Below, in pieces: positions 52,345-61,744 of a stretch of 64,000 bases of DNA (positions are counted from its first letter, which is position 1; each line of letters begins with the position of its first letter). The notes below the pieces were generated by a model that was not told where the DNA came from, did no database searches, and was given only the letters and a program-made list of their open reading frames with translations. The position numbers and the translations under genes are program-made. The DNA is from Flavobacterium limicola (lineage in GTDB: Bacteria; Bacteroidota; Bacteroidia; Flavobacteriales; Flavobacteriaceae). The stretch lies in NCBI RefSeq assembly GCF_003634755.1, contig NZ_RBXA01000001.1, positions 124,001 through 188,000 of the forward strand. Direction: 5' to 3'.

Positions 52345-55300
52345 ATGAGCCTTCACAAATTACTCAAAAGACAAATCAATAAATACTTACCCTCAGATTA
52401 TAACGATAATCCAGTGTTGAAGGAATTTATAAACGCAATAAATCATTCCTACGTATCGTATGAAAGAGACAAGGAATTGATGGATCATGCATTTAAGGAA
52501 AGTGAAATTGAATACCATCAAGTTAATGACAGTTTAAAAACCGAAGTAGAATTAAAAAAACAATCTATTGCAAATTTATATGATAGCTTGGAAGTTTTAG
52601 AAGATGGATTCAATACCATAAAAAATGTGGATGAAATAGATGATTTATTATTCATTTCAAAGTATTTAAACCAGCAAATTGAAAAACGCAAAGAAATCGA
52701 AATAAAGCTAAAAAGGCAATCTGAAATGAAACAGATTCTTATGAATTTAGCTTCAAAATATATAAATATACCATCTGATAAAATAAATGCAACTATCAAT
52801 GATTCTCTTCAAGAGATTGCTCAGTTTGTAAAAGCTGACCGTGCATACATTTTTAAATATAACTTCCCGTCTGAAAACTGTTCAAATACTTATGAATGGT
52901 GCAATGAAGGAATTGAACCTCAAATTCATGAATTACAAAACATCCCTTTAGAGTACATGGAAGCTTGGGTTGAGGCCAATAAAAAAGGGGAATCAATCCA
53001 TATTCCTAAAGTCTCAAAATTAGAAGAAGGAACGTTAAAAGAAATTTTAGAGTCACAAGACATCAAAAGTCTATTGGTCATTCCTTTAATGAGTAAAAAA
53101 GAGTGTCTGGGCTTTGTTGGCTTTGATTCTGTCAAAGACCATTATCATTATACTGAAAAAGAAAGAGAATTATTAGATTTTTTTTCCCAAATGATCATTA
53201 ATGTAGAAGAAAAAACGAAAATTGAAAATGATCTAGTACGTACAATAGAATTGTTAAAAACTTTACTAGCCAATCTTCAGTCAGGGGTTTTGGTAGAAGA
53301 TGAAAATCGAAAAATTCTGTTTACCAATCAACTTTTTTGCAACATGTTTTCTATACCTATGCCCCCTGAAACAATGATTGGTGTTGATTGTACAAACTCT
53401 GCCGAACACTCAAAATATTTATTTAAAAACCCGGAATTATTTAGTCCAAGGATAGAAGAAATCCTTAACGATAGAGTCTTGACTACAAATGAACTTCTAG
53501 AGACTGTTGCACACACTGTTTTGGAACGGGAATACATTCCAATCTTTATAGATAATGAGTACAAAGGCCATCTTTGGAAATATACAGATGTTACTGAACG
53601 CATAACAACTCAAAACTTACTTGAACAAAGTGAGGAACGAAACCGCCTGATTATGAATTCAGCCCTTAATGCCATAATCACTATAGATAATAAAGGGATG
53701 ATTACATTCTGGAACAATCAAGCTGAAATCATTTTTGGCTGGAAACGGGAAGAAGTTTTAGGCCATCTTTTATCAAATATTATTATCCCAGATCAGTATA
53801 AAGATCGGCACGAAAAAGGGATGAAACACTATTTAAAAACTAATGAAGGACCAGCCTTAAACAAGCAACTAGAACTTCCTGGATTACATAAAAATGGACA
53901 TGAATTCCCTGTAGAAATTTCTATTATTCCCGTAAAACAAAATGGGGAAATGTTTTTTTGCTCCTTCATTCAAGATATTTCTGAAAGAAAAACTGCAGAA
54001 AACAACCTAAAATATCAAGAAGAAAAATATCGAAATATTATTGCCAATATGAATCTTGGTCTAATAGAAGTCGACACGAATGAAATTATTAAATTTGCGA
54101 ATCAAAGTTTTGCAGAAATATCAGGCTATGAAATAAATGAATTAATCGGTAAAAATCCTTCGGAAATATTTGTTTTTGGCGAAAATTTTGAAATAATGAA
54201 AGCTAAAAATAATAAAAGACTACAAGGTATTTCAGATATTTATCAAATCCCTATAAAAAATAAACGTGGGGAACTAAAATGGTGGGCCATAAGCGGTGCG
54301 CCAAACTTTGATGACAAAGGAAAATTTGTAGGCTCGATAGGAATTCATTTAGATATTACGGAACAAAAACAGCTTGAAATCGATCTGGAAAAAGAAAAAG
54401 AAAACGCACAGGAAGCATCAAAAGCCAAAGAAGCTTTTCTGTCTAATATGAGCCATGAGATAAGAACCCCCCTAAATGCAATTATAGGATTTTTGAGAGA
54501 ACTTGAAAAACAAGATTTAACGAACCTACAAAAAAAATATATTGACAATAGTACTGTAGCATCCAAACATTTACTAGCTATTATTAACAACGTTTTAGAT
54601 ATTTCAAAAATTGAAGCCGGCGAAATGTCATTTGAGTCTGAAGATTTTATTTTGGAAAACTCCATAAAAAATGTAACAATTGTCCTGCAACCATTACTAG
54701 ACCAAAAAGGATTAGAACTTACGACTGTAATAGCACCTGAAATAGAGAATGTATTAAAAGGAGACACGCTTCGTTTGCAACAAATTTTATTTAATCTCAT
54801 TGGTAATGCCATAAAATTTACTCAAAAAGGTACTATTTCAATAAATTGCGATGTAATAAGTAACAATACCATTTCCCAGGAACTACGAATTTCAGTATCA
54901 GATACTGGTATTGGAATGGAAAAAAACTTTATAGAGAATATCTTTAATAAATTTTCTCAAGAGGATAAGGGAATTACCCGAAAATATGGCGGAACAGGCT
55001 TAGGTCTTTCCATTACTCGAGAACTTATCAAATTAATGGATGGAAGAATTGAGATTGAAAGCGAAAAAAATAAAGGAACAACCATCTGTTTTTATCTTAG
55101 TTTTCAAAAAGGAAGTACAGATAATATTGCCATTCTAAATATTGAGAAAACAATCACTAGGATAGACAATATTTCAATTCTTCTTGTTGAGGATAACTAC
55201 TTGAATCGAATGGTGGCTCAAAATTCCTTACAATATTTCAACTGTAAAGTCACTGAAGCAGAAAACGGCTTAGAGGCTTTAGAGATACTTAAAAATCAAA

Positions 55301-55914
55301 ATTTTGATGTAATCCTTATGGATATCCAGATGCCAGAAATGGGAGGTATTGAAGCTACCGAAATCATAAGAAAAAAACTAAAAATTATTACTCCCATAAT
55401 TGCACTTACTGCAAATGCTTTTAAAACAGAAATTGACAAATGTAAGAAAGTCGGTATGGATGACTATGTAACTAAACCCTTTGATGAAGATGTTCTGATT
55501 GAAACTATAGCAAAACACACTATAAATAAGAAGCCATTAAATCTAACACCAATACAAAAGGATACCACTGATAAACTCTATAATCTCGATTCCTTATATA
55601 ATTTAGGAAGAGGTGATACTGAATTTATAGATAAGATGATTTTCATATTTGTGGAACAGACTACAGAAACTATCGAAAAAATAACAAATGCAATATACCA
55701 GCCTGATTACATTGAAGTAAGCCGATTAATCCACAAGATAAAACCTAGTGTAGAAAGCATGGGAATAACCAGTATTCTAAGTGAATTAAAACAAATTGAA
55801 AAGATAGCTAAGACAACAAATGACAAAGAACAAATTACTGCTCTTTTCAATATTATAAAAAAAGTTTTAGAAGAAGCAGTACTTCAAATAAAGAAAAATG
55901 AATTTAAAAATTAA
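52345..55914 (+). CDS. Hybrid sensor histidine kinase with GAF, PAS, receiver and Hpt domains
   Basis: A 1189-residue cytoplasmic kinase. The ATG at 52345 is chosen over 52330 because it begins the conserved N-terminus SLHKLLKRQINKYLP, as in kinases paired with FIST proteins. In order: coiled coil (20-125), GAF (about 135-290), three PAS-like regions (about 300-420, 430-560, 570-690), HisKA (H704 in MSHEIRTPLN), HATPase (ending GGTGLGLSITREL), receiver (D993 in LMDIQMP) and Hpt (H1130 in LIHKIKPS). No membrane segment is seen, so the input is probably the FIST protein or cytosolic ligands. Phosphate likely goes H-D-H to the sigma-54 regulator or the receiver at 56056. Confidence 0.94.
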   Translation: MSLHKLLKRQINKYLPSDYNDNPVLKEFINAINHSYVSYERDKELMDHAFKESEIEYHQVNDSLKTEVELKKQSIANLYDSLEVLEDGFNTIKNVDEIDDLLFISKYLNQQIEKRKEIEIKLKRQSEMKQILMNLASKYINIPSDKINATINDSLQEIAQFVKADRAYIFKYNFPSENCSNTYEWCNEGIEPQIHELQNIPLEYMEAWVEANKKGESIHIPKVSKLEEGTLKEILESQDIKSLLVIPLMSKKECLGFVGFDSVKDHYHYTEKERELLDFFSQMIINVEEKTKIENDLVRTIELLKTLLANLQSGVLVEDENRKILFTNQLFCNMFSIPMPPETMIGVDCTNSAEHSKYLFKNPELFSPRIEEILNDRVLTTNELLETVAHTVLEREYIPIFIDNEYKGHLWKYTDVTERITTQNLLEQSEERNRLIMNSALNAIITIDNKGMITFWNNQAEIIFGWKREEVLGHLLSNIIIPDQYKDRHEKGMKHYLKTNEGPALNKQLELPGLHKNGHEFPVEISIIPVKQNGEMFFCSFIQDISERKTAENNLKYQEEKYRNIIANMNLGLIEVDTNEIIKFANQSFAEISGYEINELIGKNPSEIFVFGENFEIMKAKNNKRLQGISDIYQIPIKNKRGELKWWAISGAPNFDDKGKFVGSIGIHLDITEQKQLEIDLEKEKENAQEASKAKEAFLSNMSHEIRTPLNAIIGFLRELEKQDLTNLQKKYIDNSTVASKHLLAIINNVLDISKIEAGEMSFESEDFILENSIKNVTIVLQPLLDQKGLELTTVIAPEIENVLKGDTLRLQQILFNLIGNAIKFTQKGTISINCDVISNNTISQELRISVSDTGIGMEKNFIENIFNKFSQEDKGITRKYGGTGLGLSITRELIKLMDGRIEIESEKNKGTTICFYLSFQKGSTDNIAILNIEKTITRIDNISILLVEDNYLNRMVAQNSLQYFNCKVTEAENGLEALEILKNQNFDVILMDIQMPEMGGIEATEIIRKKLKIITPIIALTANAFKTEIDKCKKVGMDDYVTKPFDEDVLIETIAKHTINKKPLNLTPIQKDTTDKLYNLDSLYNLGRGDTEFIDKMIFIFVEQTTETIEKITNAIYQPDYIEVSRLIHKIKPSVESMGITSILSELKQIEKIAKTTNDKEQITALFNIIKKVLEEAVLQIKKNEFKN

Positions 55915-56012
55915 TTCTATTCCCGATAGCCTTACTAAGAATTAATTCCAAAATATGGAAATAAAAAATATTTAATAAAATTCAAACTACTGATTTTCAA
56001 CGTTTTGCTTTT

Positions 56013-56029
56013 TTGGCTTGAATTTGGCA
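56013..56029 (+). promoter_or_regulatory. Candidate sigma-54 promoter
   Basis: TTGGCTTGAATTTGGCA has the -24 GG and -12 GC exactly 10 bp apart and matches the consensus TTGGCAcG-N4-TTGCa at most fixed positions (TTGGC, G, T, GCA). The predicted transcript start, about 56041, is 15 bp before the receiver gene. A sigma-54 activator is encoded in the same cluster. Confidence 0.6.
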
Positions 56030-56055
56030 ATTCTGTTTTCAATTAAAAAAACAAA

Positions 56056-56490
56056 ATGGAAAATCAAAATCAATTTAAATTATTTATCGTAGATGACGAT
56101 GTCTTTTGTGCTACCCTGTATCAAAAATCTTTAAGAAACATGGGACATAATGATATTACTTATTTTAGTAATGGAACTGATTGCTTAAATAATATCAACC
56201 TCAATCCTGACATTATTTTCTTAGATCATAATATGGAAGACATAACAGGATTTGAGGTTTTAAAGAAAATAAAACGCTACAATCCAAATATTTATGTAGT
56301 TATGGTCTCTGGCCAAGAAAATATTACCACTGCTATTGATGCCCTTAAATATGGTGCCTTTGATTACATCATTAAGGACAGTGATGTCAGTACTAAAATG
56401 ACCCTGATTATTAATAAAATTATTCGGGTAAAAGAGGAGTTAAAAAAATCAAACCCCACTATAATACAACGATTCCTTTCCTTTTTCTAA
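56056..56490 (+). CDS. Receiver-only response regulator of the polysaccharide operon
   Basis: A 144-residue protein: a receiver with D57 as phospho-acceptor (FLDHNMEDITGF), a switch Ser in VSGQE, and Lys-Asp in DYIIKD where Lys-Pro is usual, plus a short basic tail. It closely resembles the receiver of the sigma-54 regulator at 49849 (DCLNN, PDII, DITG, SGQE, DYIIK), so one probably arose from the other. It has no output domain and may act as a phosphate sink, a shuttle or a partner of the polysaccharide machinery. It is the first gene after the sigma-54 site. Confidence 0.92.
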   Translation: MENQNQFKLFIVDDDVFCATLYQKSLRNMGHNDITYFSNGTDCLNNINLNPDIIFLDHNMEDITGFEVLKKIKRYNPNIYVVMVSGQENITTAIDALKYGAFDYIIKDSDVSTKMTLIINKIIRVKEELKKSNPTIIQRFLSFF

Positions 56491-56509
56491 AAATTACGCA
56501 ATCATAAAC

Positions 56510-57238
56510 ATGAAAAAAATATTAAAAATATTCCTTTTAATACTACTCTTTGCATCGTGTAAAACGCAAAATTTATTCGTCAATGAGGTAGAACCTAGTA
56601 AAAGCACGTCTTTTTTATATGATGCAAACTACCAGTACAAAATTAGAAAAGATGATAAAATCTCGCTTTCTGTTTGGGGAGAAGACAACCTGAGCGTAGG
56701 ATCTGTTTACGGAATCTATAATTCAAATGAAGTATATGGGAAATGGCTTTTAGTGGACACTAATGGCTGCATTGAAATCCCTAAAATAGGGACTACAATT
56801 GTAATGAACAAAACTATTCCTGAGCTAAAAGAAGAAATTAAAACAATATTAAAAAAATGGTTAGTTAACCCGATTATTGATGTAAAAGTACTCAATAAAG
56901 AAATTACCATATTAGGTGAGGTACGAAATCCCAACACGATTCAAGTAGACAAAGATCATGTCAAACTACTTGAAATGATAAGTAAAACAGGAGGATTTGA
57001 TTTTTATGCCAATTTGAAGTCAATTAAAATATTACGACAAGATGGAGAAAATGTTGCAATTGCAAATATAGATTTAACCAATCCTAATGATATTTTAAAT
57101 ACAAATATTGAACTTCATCCCGGAGATATTGTCATTGTACCGTCAAAAAAGAATAAAGAGTTTGACAAACGTATCGCAACGATAATCCCCCTGACCACCA
57201 CAATTAGTGCTGCGGCAATAATAATGGGATTATTCTAA
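56510..57238 (+). CDS. Wza-like polysaccharide export lipoprotein
   Basis: A 242-residue lipoprotein (lipobox FASC). A Poly_export domain (about 40-125; YKIRKDDKISLSVWGEDN) is followed by one SLBB domain (about 130-210; ITILGEVRNPNTIQVDKDHV ... GDIVIVPSK) and a hydrophobic C-terminal segment (TTTISAAAIIMGLF). It should form the outer-membrane channel for an exported polysaccharide. It is short compared with E. coli Wza, as is usual in Bacteroidota. It lies 11 bp from the Wzc-like gene. Confidence 0.92.
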   Translation: MKKILKIFLLILLFASCKTQNLFVNEVEPSKSTSFLYDANYQYKIRKDDKISLSVWGEDNLSVGSVYGIYNSNEVYGKWLLVDTNGCIEIPKIGTTIVMNKTIPELKEEIKTILKKWLVNPIIDVKVLNKEITILGEVRNPNTIQVDKDHVKLLEMISKTGGFDFYANLKSIKILRQDGENVAIANIDLTNPNDILNTNIELHPGDIVIVPSKKNKEFDKRIATIIPLTTTISAAAIIMGLF

Positions 57239-57249
57239 ACTACTCACCT

Positions 57250-59400
57250 ATGAATGAAAATATAAGATTATTCAAACCTTTTTTACGTGGACTGCCAATT
57301 ATTATTGCAGTAATGATTATTTCCGTTTTAGCAGCTAAAAAATATCTTAATTATGTAACTCCTCTTTATGAGAGCACTAGCATGCTTAAGCTTGCAGATG
57401 TACAAGAAGGCTTGCCAAGCGCTAATCTATTTAAAGATCTAGATGTTTTTGCAACTGCCAATAAAATTGCAACTGAAATAGAAGTTTTAAAATCGTCTAA
57501 CCTTATTCAAAAAACACTGGATGAAATTCCTTTCAATAAAGAGATCTACAGGAAGGGCAATATGCTAACGGTTGAATTGTTTGGCAACTCCCCAATCCTT
57601 ATTGCAGGTGCTTTTCAATCCGATAAAGCATTGGACAAAAGATATTCCGTGAATGTTATTTCTAATAAAGATTTTCAGTTTTTTTATCCCAATTCCAATC
57701 AAAGTATTTCTGGGAAATTTGGAATACCCTTAAAAATAGATGGAGCCATACTTTTAATTACATTAAATATTCCGTTTATAAAATCTAAGAAGGAGATCAA
57801 AATTATTGATTCCTATGAGTTTGAGTTTCTAAGCAATCAAAAACTAATGGAGAAGATCAATAAAAATTTAGACATTGTTCCAGTAGACAAAGATGTTCCA
57901 GTAATACGAATTAATATGAAAAGTAATGTTCCGGAGAAAGCGGCACTTTTTGTGAATAAACTGGCGGAAGTATACATAAGAGATTACATCGAAAATAAAT
58001 ATAAAGCGGCTAATACCACGGTAGATTTTTTGCAAAAAGAGATCAATAGTTCTAACAAAAAACTGACAAATTCTGAGAATAACATTCAAAACTACAGAGA
58101 TAAAAAAAATATTATCAATCTACCACAAGAAACAGAAACCGATTTACGCAAAATTTCGCAACTTAAAATTGAGCAAACTAATATAAAGATGAGTTTGAAT
58201 GCGATAAAAGATTTAAATAAATATATCGATGCAGGAAAAACAAATTATTTAGAATTAGCTCCAAATTTCGAAGCTTTTACCGATCTTTTATCGACGGAAA
58301 TGGTGAAAAATATCAAAAAATTGCAATCTGACAAAAAGGATTTATTGCTGACATATACGCCTGAAAATGAAAAAGTAAAAATTATAGACACTAAACTAAA
58401 AGACATTATAGATTATCAAATTGAAAGTATTAAAAATACTGAGAAAAATTTACAAATAAAATACAATAATCTCACCTCTGACATTACCGAATCAGAAAAA
58501 GTATTTATTGGCCTACCAGAAAAAGAAAAAAGATTAACAATATTGAACCGCGATTTTAATCTTTATGAAACCAATTATAATTTCTTGAACGGAAAAAGAA
58601 TAGATGCAGAAATAGCACGATCAGCAAAAATTGCTTTTCATAAAATAATAACACCTGCAGAGATTTCAAAAACACCCGTCTCTCCTATTCGAGGTATTAT
58701 AATAGTAGTAGCAGCGATAATGGGACTCTTTGTGTCTACTGTGCTTATATATATAATTCATTTTGCCAAAGCTAAAGTGAATGACATTTATACCATCGAG
58801 AAAAACAGTACAATCCCGGTCGCTATAGCAACACCGTTTCTAAAAGGACAATCAGCTATTGATGATAATTTCTTGAAAGAGGCAATTCAAATAGAATTAA
58901 AAGGACTAATCAATAAGAAAAATATAATAGCAATAAGTTCCTATGACAATGAAAAAGACCATCTTTTTCATAGTAGAAATTTGGCTCTCGCTTTCAAAAA
59001 ACAAGGACGGAAAATTGTAATTATTGATGCAACTGGACAATTAGAAAATGAATTTGAACCTACAGAATATCTTGATTTTTCAGATCCAAAATATTTAAGC
59101 TATACAAAGGCTACTTTTCAAAATGAACTTGAAGAAATGATGCAAGAATGTGAGTTGTGCATCATTCACAATCAATCCATAAAAAAAGATAAACTAGCAC
59201 TGCTATTTATGAGTCTGGCAACAACAAATTTAATCGTTTTAGACAGTCGAAAATCAGCGGAGAAGAACATCCTGAAAATCGAACTATTAAAAGACGAATA
59301 TAAATTACCCGATGTTTGGTTTGTCTTAAATAAATCAGGTTATAATCCAAGCGTGTTAGGTGAAGTCAAAAAAATATGGCTGAAATACATTAAGAAATAA
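57250..59400 (+). CDS. Wzc/GumC-like co-polymerase with degenerate kinase domain
   Basis: A 716-residue inner-membrane protein. The Wzz domain starts after a first membrane segment (about 15-30), a long periplasmic coiled coil spans about 230-430, and a second membrane segment lies near 480-498. The cytoplasmic part (about 525-716) has the fold of a bacterial tyrosine kinase (NLALAFKKQGRKIVIIDATG), but the P-loop is lost (ISSYDNEKDHLF instead of PGEGK-S/T). The Walker A' Asp-x-Asp is Asp-Ala-Thr, and there is no Tyr-rich tail. It likely controls chain length and export without kinase activity. Confidence 0.88.
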   Translation: MNENIRLFKPFLRGLPIIIAVMIISVLAAKKYLNYVTPLYESTSMLKLADVQEGLPSANLFKDLDVFATANKIATEIEVLKSSNLIQKTLDEIPFNKEIYRKGNMLTVELFGNSPILIAGAFQSDKALDKRYSVNVISNKDFQFFYPNSNQSISGKFGIPLKIDGAILLITLNIPFIKSKKEIKIIDSYEFEFLSNQKLMEKINKNLDIVPVDKDVPVIRINMKSNVPEKAALFVNKLAEVYIRDYIENKYKAANTTVDFLQKEINSSNKKLTNSENNIQNYRDKKNIINLPQETETDLRKISQLKIEQTNIKMSLNAIKDLNKYIDAGKTNYLELAPNFEAFTDLLSTEMVKNIKKLQSDKKDLLLTYTPENEKVKIIDTKLKDIIDYQIESIKNTEKNLQIKYNNLTSDITESEKVFIGLPEKEKRLTILNRDFNLYETNYNFLNGKRIDAEIARSAKIAFHKIITPAEISKTPVSPIRGIIIVVAAIMGLFVSTVLIYIIHFAKAKVNDIYTIEKNSTIPVAIATPFLKGQSAIDDNFLKEAIQIELKGLINKKNIIAISSYDNEKDHLFHSRNLALAFKKQGRKIVIIDATGQLENEFEPTEYLDFSDPKYLSYTKATFQNELEEMMQECELCIIHNQSIKKDKLALLFMSLATTNLIVLDSRKSAEKNILKIELLKDEYKLPDVWFVLNKSGYNPSVLGEVKKIWLKYIKK

Positions 59401-59409
59401 AAAAAATCC

Positions 59410-60639
59410 ATGTATATCATTAAAAAAATAGCTTCATCTGCCTCTCTAATGGTTGTAATTGATCAGGCTATCAGTAGCGGTACTACTTTTATATTGACTC
59501 TGTTCTTAGCTCAAAAATTAGACAATAGAGATTTCGGCACATTTTCTTCTATTGTTCTGGTGAGTTATTTAGTGATGAGCATTACAAATGCTTTATTGAT
59601 TCAGCCTTTTCAGGTTTCTATCTCTAAAATTATTAAAAAAAAACAATATCAGGTCTTTCTAATGCTGAGTTTGTTTGTATTGTCAATATTGATTTTTATT
59701 TTAATTCAATTTGGAGTACTTTTTTTAACAAAAACGAACGAATATCGTGTAAACATCTATTCTATTGCCTGTTTCTTAATAGGATTTATAATAAACGACT
59801 TTTTTAGAAAGTTGTTTTTAGGCATTAACAAGGTAAAAAGTGTTTTTGCAATGGATTTCATTTTTTTAGTACTTATTGCTATCGTTTTTTTATTAACAAA
59901 AACAATCCAATTATCAAATGTGCTTTGGATTATTGGATTGTCTAACCTAGTTACTTCGTTTCCTGGCATATACTTTATTATTAAAAATTACGAATTACCC
60001 AAATCTTGGAGCTCCTTTTTTTATAGTCATTTGTATCAGGGCAAATGGTTGCTAAGTGTAGCAATTTTACAATGGTGTTCCAGTAATTTCTTTGTACTGA
60101 TATCCGGAATATATTTGGGCATTGAAGCCCTTGGAGCCTTGCGATTAGTGCAGTCCTTTTTTGGTGTCCTGAATGTAGCATTACAAACCGTTGAGAACTA
60201 TTTTTTACCTAAAGTGGCAGGAATTTATAATGAAAATAGTGCCAAAGCAAAAAAATACCTATTCAACATTACCTTGTACGGAGCTGCATTTTTTGCTGTT
60301 TTATTATCCATACTTTTTATATTTTCTAATGAAATTATTGTTTTAGCTGGTGGCCAAAAATATCATACATATGGTTATATAGTCCGAATTATTTCAGTTT
60401 TATATTTTTTTATTTTCCTGAGTTATCCTATCAGGATTGCCATTAGAATATTAGTGCTAAATAAAATTTTCTTCTATGGATATGTGCTTTCTTTTACTGC
60501 TTCGCTTCTCTCTTTTCATTTCCTACTCAACAGCTTTGGTCTTTACGGAGCAGTTTCAGGACTTATAATTAATCAAATCATTATGATTTTGTTTTGGCAA
60601 AATCAATTGACTAAAAATAAATTTCAACTATGGAGATAA
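59410..60639 (+). CDS. Polysaccharide flippase (Wzx/PST family)
   Basis: A 409-residue membrane protein with about 12 hydrophobic segments and the N-terminal pattern SGTTFILTLFLAQKLDNRDFGTF typical of MOP-superfamily flippases. It should move the lipid-linked repeat unit across the inner membrane. It overlaps the glycosyltransferase gene by 10 bp and sits between the export protein and the polymerase, as in Wzx/Wzy-dependent systems. The substrate is unknown. Confidence 0.88.
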   Translation: MYIIKKIASSASLMVVIDQAISSGTTFILTLFLAQKLDNRDFGTFSSIVLVSYLVMSITNALLIQPFQVSISKIIKKKQYQVFLMLSLFVLSILIFILIQFGVLFLTKTNEYRVNIYSIACFLIGFIINDFFRKLFLGINKVKSVFAMDFIFLVLIAIVFLLTKTIQLSNVLWIIGLSNLVTSFPGIYFIIKNYELPKSWSSFFYSHLYQGKWLLSVAILQWCSSNFFVLISGIYLGIEALGALRLVQSFFGVLNVALQTVENYFLPKVAGIYNENSAKAKKYLFNITLYGAAFFAVLLSILFIFSNEIIVLAGGQKYHTYGYIVRIISVLYFFIFLSYPIRIAIRILVLNKIFFYGYVLSFTASLLSFHFLLNSFGLYGAVSGLIINQIIMILFWQNQLTKNKFQLWR

Positions 60640-61742
60640 TACATATAGTACTTGGGAAAGCCAATCCGGAAAGAATGAATGGCGTAAATAAAGTGGTACA
60701 TCAATTAGCGAGCAAACAAACTGAATTTGGAGAGACAGTTTCCGTATGGGGAATTACAAATGATTTAGTGGTTAATTATGGTGATCGTAATTACAAAACT
60801 GAATTATTCTTAAAAGAATCCAATCCTTTTGTTATTCCAAAACGCTTAAAAGAATCTATTTTAAATAAAAAAAATAAGGCTGTTTTTCATTTTCATGGTG
60901 GTTGGATTCCTATTTTCTATACACTTTCACAATTATTACATAAAAACAATATATCATTTGTTTATACACCACACGGCGCTTACAATACAATAGCTATGCA
61001 AAGAAGTACGTGGAGAAAAAGGATATATTTCTCCTTATTCGAAAAAAAACTACTTGAGAATTCGACAAAAATTCACTGTATCGGAAAAAGTGAAGTTATG
61101 GGTTTAAGAAGAATATTTAAAAACAAGAAATCTATTTTACTGCCATACGGCTATGAAAACACCACACCCATTGTACTTGAAAAATCTATTAATCCTGAAA
61201 TTATTTTCGGATTTATAGGTCGGTTAGATATTTATACCAAAGGACTAGATACCTTATTGGAAGCTTTTCAAAAATTTCAAAAAAAAGTCCCAGACTCAAA
61301 ACTTTGGATCATTGGAGAGGGTCCCGAAAAAATGATTTTGGAACAGCAACTAAAAGGCAAAATGTACAGCGCAAATGTTACTTTGTTTGGGAGTAAATTT
61401 GGAACAGAAAAAAAAGAATTACTTCAAAAAATGGATGTCTTTGTTCACCCATCGCGCAATGAAGGATTACCGCTTTCAGTAATTGAGGCGGCAAGCTTTG
61501 GGAAACCATGCATTGTTACTGCTGCAACTAATATAGGCCAATTGATTACTACTTGCCAAGCAGGAATAACAATTTACAATCAAAGCAGCAAATTACTAGA
61601 AAACGCAATGTGCGATATATACTCTTGCTGGAAAAATTCAGATTCTTTTCTTCAAATGCAAAATAGTGCTATAAAAATGATTGAAAAAAATTACGATTGG
61701 AAACAATTAATATCGCGCTTTAACATTGAATTATACCGTTAG
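60630..61742 (+). CDS. GT4-family glycosyltransferase
   Basis: A 370-residue GT-B enzyme without a signal peptide. The acceptor half has KANPERMNGVNKVVHQLASK and FHFHGGW. The donor half has FGFIGRLDIYTKGLDTLLEAF, WIIGEGPE, FVHPSRNEGLPLSVIEAASFG and KPCIVT (the E-x7-E motif). It adds a sugar from a nucleotide or lipid donor to the growing repeat unit. It overlaps the flippase gene by 10 bp and ends 2 bp before the polymerase gene. Donor and acceptor cannot be named. Confidence 0.92.
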   Translation: MEIIHIVLGKANPERMNGVNKVVHQLASKQTEFGETVSVWGITNDLVVNYGDRNYKTELFLKESNPFVIPKRLKESILNKKNKAVFHFHGGWIPIFYTLSQLLHKNNISFVYTPHGAYNTIAMQRSTWRKRIYFSLFEKKLLENSTKIHCIGKSEVMGLRRIFKNKKSILLPYGYENTTPIVLEKSINPEIIFGFIGRLDIYTKGLDTLLEAFQKFQKKVPDSKLWIIGEGPEKMILEQQLKGKMYSANVTLFGSKFGTEKKELLQKMDVFVHPSRNEGLPLSVIEAASFGKPCIVTAATNIGQLITTCQAGITIYNQSSKLLENAMCDIYSCWKNSDSFLQMQNSAIKMIEKNYDWKQLISRFNIELYR

Positions 61743-61744
61743 TT

